Of a stretch of DNA of 10,224 nucleotides, positions 7,092-10,224 are shown in pieces. The stretch is taken from the NCBI GenBank assembly GCA_005880175.1, contig VBJR01000163.1, positions 43,877 through 54,100 on the forward strand. The letters are read 5' to 3'. Position 1 is the stretch's first letter; the number at the start of each line of letters is the position of its first letter. The notes under the pieces are model-generated. The model did no database searches. It was not told where the DNA came from and saw only the letters and a program-made list of their open reading frames with translations. This DNA is from Chloroflexota bacterium. GTDB lineage: Bacteria > Chloroflexota > Dormibacteria > Dormibacterales > Dormibacteraceae. A program made the translations under genes and the position numbers.

Positions 7092-8352
7092 GGAAGGCGG
7101 CTCCGTGCTCGGCGCCGTGGGCGAGGTTCACGATGGCCGGCTCGCCCGCGGCCCCGCCGGTCACCCAGTAGCCGCCGTGGCGGCCGTTGGCCACGAAGGC
7201 CGACAGCAGGAGCGCCCGGTCGCGGAGGATCGCCTCGCCGCCGTCGCTCAGCGCGGGCAGGGGCAGTGCCGCGGGCCGCACCAGCCGCTGGGCGACGTAC
7301 GTGCCCGGGGCGGCGACCGCCGCGCGCACCGCGTCCAGCCACGCGCGCTCGTCGGTCCGGGCGCCGATGACGACGCCCCGGCCGCCGACCAGGCGCGTCT
7401 CGGGGACGTACCGGCGGACGAGGTCCGCGTCCGCCGGGCTCAGCACGCCGGACTCCACCGCCCGCCAGAGCAGCGCCATCGCGCCCTTGGCGCCGATCAG
7501 GTCGCCGAAGAACGTCATCGCGGACAGCACGCTGCCATCGGCCTGGCAGGCGAGGACGTCGTCGAGGTCCATGGGCGCGCTGCACAGGTCGGTCAGCAGG
7601 TAGTTGGCCACGACCGCGTCCACGGCGCGGTCACCGACGCACAGCCGGCCCCGCCGCCGTCGCAGCTCGCCCACGTGGCACACGACGGTCCGGCACCCGG
7701 CGCGCTCCAGCGCGGCCGCCGTGCGGTGCAGGAAGAGGATGCACTGGTCGTAGTAGACGGTCCAGTCCACGACCGCGACGAGCGGCGGATCGGGCAGGCC
7801 GGCCTCCAGGCACGCCTGGCGCAGGACCTCGGCGCAGGTGTCGAGCGGATCGTCGAAGGCGAGCCCGTGGGCGCGCAGGAACTCGCCCAGCACGGGCGCG
7901 CCGAGCATCAGGCGGTTCCAGTCGCCAACGTGCCCGCCGCCCATGCCGCCGCCCACGTTCACCTCCACCAGCTGCCAGCCCGCCTCTGTCTCGAACAGGT
8001 CCCAGCGCGCGAACACCACCGGCGGCGGGGCAGCGGTCGTGCGGATGGCAGCCGTCATCAGCGGCCCCAGCCCCAGGTCGGCGCACATGCGGTCCACGGC
8101 GCCGCCGTAGAGGAGCCGCGGCAGCTCGACGAGCAGCCCGGTGAGGCTCACCGTGTCAGCGGCGAGACGCTGGTGCACGTCGCGGTCCAGCAGCACCGGC
8201 GCTGGCAGGAGGCGCACCCGCACGTCGGGGTTGGACTGCATGACCCGCTGCCGGCAGCCCGCGTCGAGGAGGCCGGCCAGCGCTGTCGCGGCGCCGTTCC
8301 CGGCGGTCAGACGCGCGTTCAGCGACCGCTGGAGCAGCCAGCTCGTTGTCAA
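7084..8352 (-). CDS. circularly permuted ATP-grasp-like ligase, apparently lacking the ATP-binding lysine segment
   Basis: A 422-residue protein starting at TTG, with AAGGAGG five bases upstream; first gene of the leftward operon. Its order of blocks recalls circularly permuted ATP-grasp proteins found in actinobacterial clusters: FARWDLFETEAGWQLVEVNV with a glycine-rich GGGMGGG tail (115-140), VAVVDW (192-197), CHVGEL (225-230), VDAVVANYLL (244-253), FFGDLIGAKGAMALLW (281-296), YVPETRLV (315-322), GGRGVVIGARTDERAW (323-338) and YVAQRLVRP (352-360). In relatives about 20-30 residues, including an LKP motif with the nucleotide-binding lysine, separate the PxTR and GGxGV blocks. Here PETRLV runs straight into GGRGVV near 7386, in frame. 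ATP-grasp enzymes join a carboxylate to an amine through an acyl phosphate, so an amide or peptide bond to the amino acid product would be expected if active. Family assignment is by motif memory; whether it binds ATP is doubtful. Confidence 0.8.
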   Translation of the reverse strand: MTTSWLLQRSLNARLTAGNGAATALAGLLDAGCRQRVMQSNPDVRVRLLPAPVLLDRDVHQRLAADTVSLTGLLVELPRLLYGGAVDRMCADLGLGPLMTAAIRTTAAPPPVVFARWDLFETEAGWQLVEVNVGGGMGGGHVGDWNRLMLGAPVLGEFLRAHGLAFDDPLDTCAEVLRQACLEAGLPDPPLVAVVDWTVYYDQCILFLHRTAAALERAGCRTVVCHVGELRRRRGRLCVGDRAVDAVVANYLLTDLCSAPMDLDDVLACQADGSVLSAMTFFGDLIGAKGAMALLWRAVESGVLSPADADLVRRYVPETRLVGGRGVVIGARTDERAWLDAVRAAVAAPGTYVAQRLVRPAALPLPALSDGGEAILRDRALLLSAFVANGRHGGYWVTGGAAGEPAIVNLAHGAEHGAAFHG

Positions 8353-8357
8353 TCGAT

Positions 8358-8364
8358 CCTCCTT
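8358..8364 (-). promoter_or_regulatory. ribosome-binding site that fixes the TTG start of the ATP-grasp-like gene
   Basis: AAGGAGG on the minus strand lies five bases ahead of the TTG at 8352-8350. This perfect Shine-Dalgarno is what justifies a TTG start. It directly abuts the foot of the first leader stem-loop. Confidence 0.75.
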
Positions 8365-8427
8365 GTCGCGCGACTGTCGTCACGCAGCGCGACGTGACCG
8401 TCTCCTGCTCGTCGAGGGCGCGGTCAC
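8365..8427 (-). other. two adjacent potential stem-loops in the leader of the leftward operon
   Basis: GTCGCGC (8365-8371) pairs with GCGCGAC (8387-8393) around a 15-base loop. GTGACCG (8394-8400) pairs with CGGTCAC (8421-8427) around a 20-base loop that contains a smaller CTCG-T-CGAG hairpin. The two 7-bp stems abut with no gap and end at the first base beyond the Shine-Dalgarno. In the predicted leftward transcript they would fill almost the whole leader. They could modulate translation, or one could be a protein-binding operator. Seven-base repeats arise easily at this GC content, so this is tentative. Confidence 0.35.
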
Positions 8428-8439
8428 AGACTGCGGAGG

Positions 8440-8468
8440 ACGCTAACCGGGCTGCGTACGGCTGTCAA
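8440..8468 (-). promoter_or_regulatory. predicted housekeeping-type promoter for the leftward operon
   Basis: Minus-strand -35 box TTGACA (8468-8463) is a perfect consensus, with a 17-base spacer and a -10 box TAGCGT (8445-8440) of the actinobacterial TAGxxT type. Transcription would start near 8433, giving a leader of about 80 bases before the TTG at 8352. It is the best promoter match I found in the gap. Confidence 0.6.
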
Positions 8469-8503
8469 CGGGCGTCTCGTCCGCAGTTGCCCGCGAATCG
8501 GAA

Positions 8504-8517
8504 TCTATGCGTATAGA
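8504..8517. promoter_or_regulatory. AT-rich palindrome between the divergent promoters, possible operator
   Basis: TCTAT-GCGT-ATAGA is a perfect 5-bp inverted repeat around a 4-base centre. It lies 35 bp upstream of the leftward -35 box and 16 bp upstream of the rightward -35 box. It is the most AT-rich patch in a very GC-rich window, and its position between two promoters suits a dimeric regulator acting on both. TATAGA inside it could also serve as a rightward -10 element. No regulator gene is in the window to pair with it. Confidence 0.4.
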
Positions 8518-8533
8518 CGCAGCGGGCTGGTCA

Positions 8534-8563
8534 TTGACGATCACGACCTGCGTTGCCTATCGT
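8534..8563 (+). promoter_or_regulatory. predicted promoter for the PLP-enzyme gene
   Basis: TTGACG (8534-8539), an 18-base spacer and TATCGT (8558-8563) resemble a housekeeping sigma-factor promoter with five and four matches to consensus. Transcription would begin near 8570, about 50 bases before the GTG at 8620. The next gene follows by one base, so it is likely on the same message. Confidence 0.5.
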
Positions 8564-8619
8564 GGGCAGGCACCAGGCCCCGTACTCGGGGCTCCAGATC
8601 ACCAGCGAGTGAGAAGCCC

Positions 8620-10011
8620 GTGCCCTACGCACCGTACGAGTTCATGCTTCGGATCGACGCTGTCAACTACGATCCGCACGAGGAGCGGCGGGTCAGCGCA
8701 CGCCTCGGCCGGGCGCCCATCAACATCTCGTCCGGCGTGAACTTCCTGCCGCCTCCGCCGCCGCTGCTCGCCGCGTTCCGACGCGGCCTGCGAGCGCCCA
8801 CCTTTCGCAGTCAGTACGACGGTCCGCACGGGCACATCATCAGTCGGACCGCGGTGTCGATGTACGAGTGCGCGGTCAGTGAGCGGGGGCTCGTCATCGA
8901 CGATCACAACGTCGTCGTGACCACCGGGGTGTCGATGGCGATGCACGTGCTCGGCGTCCACCTGGCCGCCCGGATGCCGGGCGCCGAGGTGCTGGTGCCG
9001 GCGCCGACGTTCCCGCTGGCCGGCGCCGCGCTGGCGGCGGCGGGGCTGCGCGTCCGCGAGGTCCTCCACGACGGCGACGGCCGGCTCCTGCCGACGCCCG
9101 AGGAGCTGATGCGGGCGGCGAGCCGCGGGACGCGCCTGCTCTTCCTCAACCTGTTCAACAACCCCACGGGCGAGTGCTACCCGGAGGCCGAGCTGGCGAC
9201 GCTGCTCGCGTGGGCGCGCGAGGACGACCTGCTCGTCCTCGTGGACAAGGTGTCGGTGGACCTGGTCGAGCCGGGCACCGCCCCGAACGTCCTCGACATC
9301 GCGTGCGCCGCCGGCGCGCTCGACCACGTGGTCGTCGTCTCCAGCCTGTCCAAGGAGCGCGCCCTGCCCGGCCTCCGGATCGGGTGGATGATCGCGCCCC
9401 GGCCTCTGGCCGAGGAGCTGGGCCGGATCAACGGGCTGGCGTGCATGTCCTCGGTCGGGGCCTGCGCGTCGCTGCTGTTCGTGGACATGCTGTGCCGGGC
9501 GGCGGCCAGGCTCGGCGCCGGAGGAGCCGGCCCGGCGGCGAGCCAGGCCGCGGTCGCGGAGCGCTTCGTCGCTCGCGCCGCCCGCTGGGCTCCGCTGGCC
9601 CCCGGCCTGGGCGACTTCCTGGACGCGTACCGGGACCCCGACCGCCTGGCGCGGGCGGTCCGGGGCTTCGCGAGCTGGCACCGGACGCTCCTCGCCACGC
9701 TGGACCGGAACCTGGCCGCGCTGACCCGGACCTTCGACCAGGAGATCGTGCTGGGCGGCGCCCGCTCCGGGGGCTTCAACGTCTTCGTACGGGTGCCCCG
9801 GCTCGACGCCGTGGACCCGTACGCCTTCGCGGTCCGGCTCTTCCGCAGGCACGGGGTGCAGATCCTGCCCGGCCCGAGCTTCGCCGACGCGGACGCGCTG
9901 CGACGGCGCCGGCCCGGCTTCTGGACGCGCATCTCGTTCGCGATGGAGCTGGAGGCGCTGATCGACGGGATGGCGAAGATGCTCCGCTTCGCGGGCGAGT
10001 ACGGGGCCTGA
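8620..10011 (+). CDS. PLP-dependent fold-type-I aminotransferase-like enzyme with central insertion
   Basis: A 463-residue protein of the class I/II aminotransferase superfamily. Visible motifs: PAPTFPLAG (128-136) with a ring-stacking aromatic (Phe131), NNPTG (180-184), cofactor Asp209 in LVDKVSVDL, the Schiff-base lysine in SSLSKERALPGLRIGW (Lys245, with Arg253) and a carboxylate-binding Arg437 in FWTRISF. Family members usually have about 390-420 residues. The excess lies at about 292-350, an alanine-rich stretch before the C-terminal domain. Besides transamination, this fold in clusters makes unusual amino acids: capreomycidine synthase VioD and the O2-using arginine oxidases MppP and RohP share it. 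I cannot assign a reaction. The start is the GTG at 8620, with a weak GAGAAG upstream; the ATG at 8644 is the alternative. It is divergent from the NRPS operon and sits behind its own predicted promoter. Confidence 0.95.
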   Translation: MPYAPYEFMLRIDAVNYDPHEERRVSARLGRAPINISSGVNFLPPPPPLLAAFRRGLRAPTFRSQYDGPHGHIISRTAVSMYECAVSERGLVIDDHNVVVTTGVSMAMHVLGVHLAARMPGAEVLVPAPTFPLAGAALAAAGLRVREVLHDGDGRLLPTPEELMRAASRGTRLLFLNLFNNPTGECYPEAELATLLAWAREDDLLVLVDKVSVDLVEPGTAPNVLDIACAAGALDHVVVVSSLSKERALPGLRIGWMIAPRPLAEELGRINGLACMSSVGACASLLFVDMLCRAAARLGAGGAGPAASQAAVAERFVARAARWAPLAPGLGDFLDAYRDPDRLARAVRGFASWHRTLLATLDRNLAALTRTFDQEIVLGGARSGGFNVFVRVPRLDAVDPYAFAVRLFRRHGVQILPGPSFADADALRRRRPGFWTRISFAMELEALIDGMAKMLRFAGEYGA

Positions 10012-10012
10012 C

Positions 10013-10224
10013 GTGGGCCAGTCGCCCGCCCCGTCCTGGACGATCTTTCCAGAGCTCGTCGTCCGGGCGGCCGGCCTCCCCTGGGACCTCCGGGACGGGC
10101 TGCGCTCGCCCCGGTCCGCGGAGCGCGCGCGGCGGCTGGTCGCCGTCCAGGCGCGGATGCGGTCCATCGCGCCGGCCGTGATCGCCCAGCTCGCGGCCGA
10201 GCGCCGGCGGCGGCCGGTCGAGGC
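10013..10224 (+). CDS. 5' part of an unidentified gene coupled to the PLP-enzyme gene
   Basis: A GTG one base after the PLP enzyme's TGA opens a frame that stays open for 70 codons to the window edge. The protein begins MGQSPAPSWTIFPELVVRA, then has AGLPWDLRDGLRSP and an arginine-rich helical stretch. The VVRAAGLPWDL block loosely recalls the N-terminus of actinobacterial proteins annotated as lantibiotic dehydratase-like (LVLRSAGFP), but 70 residues are too few to claim it. The 1-base spacing suggests translational coupling, so it probably works with the PLP enzyme. Existence of the gene is likely; identity is unknown. Confidence 0.6.
   Translation, partial: MGQSPAPSWTIFPELVVRAAGLPWDLRDGLRSPRSAERARRLVAVQARMRSIAPAVIAQLAAERRRRPVE

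Noticed and set aside
8644..10011. ATG at 8644 as the start of the PLP enzyme
   Set aside because: It has no better ribosome-binding site than the GTG at 8620 and would shorten the leading segment; kept only as an alternative.
8599..10167. 522-codon minus-strand open frame opposite the PLP enzyme
   Set aside because: It is a GC shadow: the plus strand carries all PLP motifs in order, and this frame carries none.
1..10224. CRISPR arrays, tRNA or rRNA genes, insertion sequences, attachment sites
   Set aside because: I saw no regularly spaced repeats, cloverleaf or rRNA sequence, transposase motif or terminal inverted repeats. Similarity between the two hydroxylase halves is coding duplication.

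Overview
The window is very GC-rich (roughly three quarters G+C) and densely packed. It uses ATG, GTG and TTG starts behind strong AAGGAGG or GGAGG ribosome-binding sites, which points to an actinomycete. It reads as the interior of a secondary-metabolite gene cluster built around one nonribosomal peptide synthetase (NRPS) module. Both window edges cut through genes.

Layout, left to right: (1) 1-771, minus: a Rieske non-heme iron oxygenase missing its C-terminus at the edge. (2) 789-1154, plus: a small cupin, divergent from the Rieske gene (17 bp between starts) and overlapping the NRPS gene tail to tail by 7 bp. (3) 1148-4204, minus: an NRPS of C-A-T layout whose adenylation pocket reads as glutamate-like and whose condensation domain has a damaged catalytic motif. 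(4) 4221-6245, minus: a fused double SyrP/TauD-like Fe(II)/2-oxoglutarate hydroxylase with a strong internal start signal between its halves. (5) 6214-7091, minus: an LLM-family (luciferase-like) flavin/F420 oxidoreductase broken by a frameshift with an apparent internal loss. (6) 7084-8352, minus: a protein resembling circularly permuted ATP-grasp ligases that appears to lack the segment with the ATP-binding lysine. (7) 8353-8619: the divergent control region, with a promoter in each direction, an AT-rich palindrome and two back-to-back stem-loops in the leftward leader. (8) 8620-10011, plus: a PLP-dependent fold-type-I aminotransferase-like enzyme. (9) 10013 to the edge, plus: the start of an unidentified gene coupled to it.

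Genes 6, 5, 4 and 3 form one tight leftward operon (overlaps of 8 and 32 bp, then a 16 bp gap). Rieske gene 1 lies on the same strand beyond the cupin and may be reached by read-through. The core inference is that the NRPS module loads glutamate on its carrier domain and the double hydroxylase oxidises the tethered residue at the beta carbon, as KtzO and KtzP do for glutamate in kutzneride biosynthesis. The Rieske enzyme, cupin and PLP enzyme would tailor the product. No thioesterase, MbtH-like protein, transporter or regulator gene is visible, so release, export and control must lie outside the window. The product is unknown to me.
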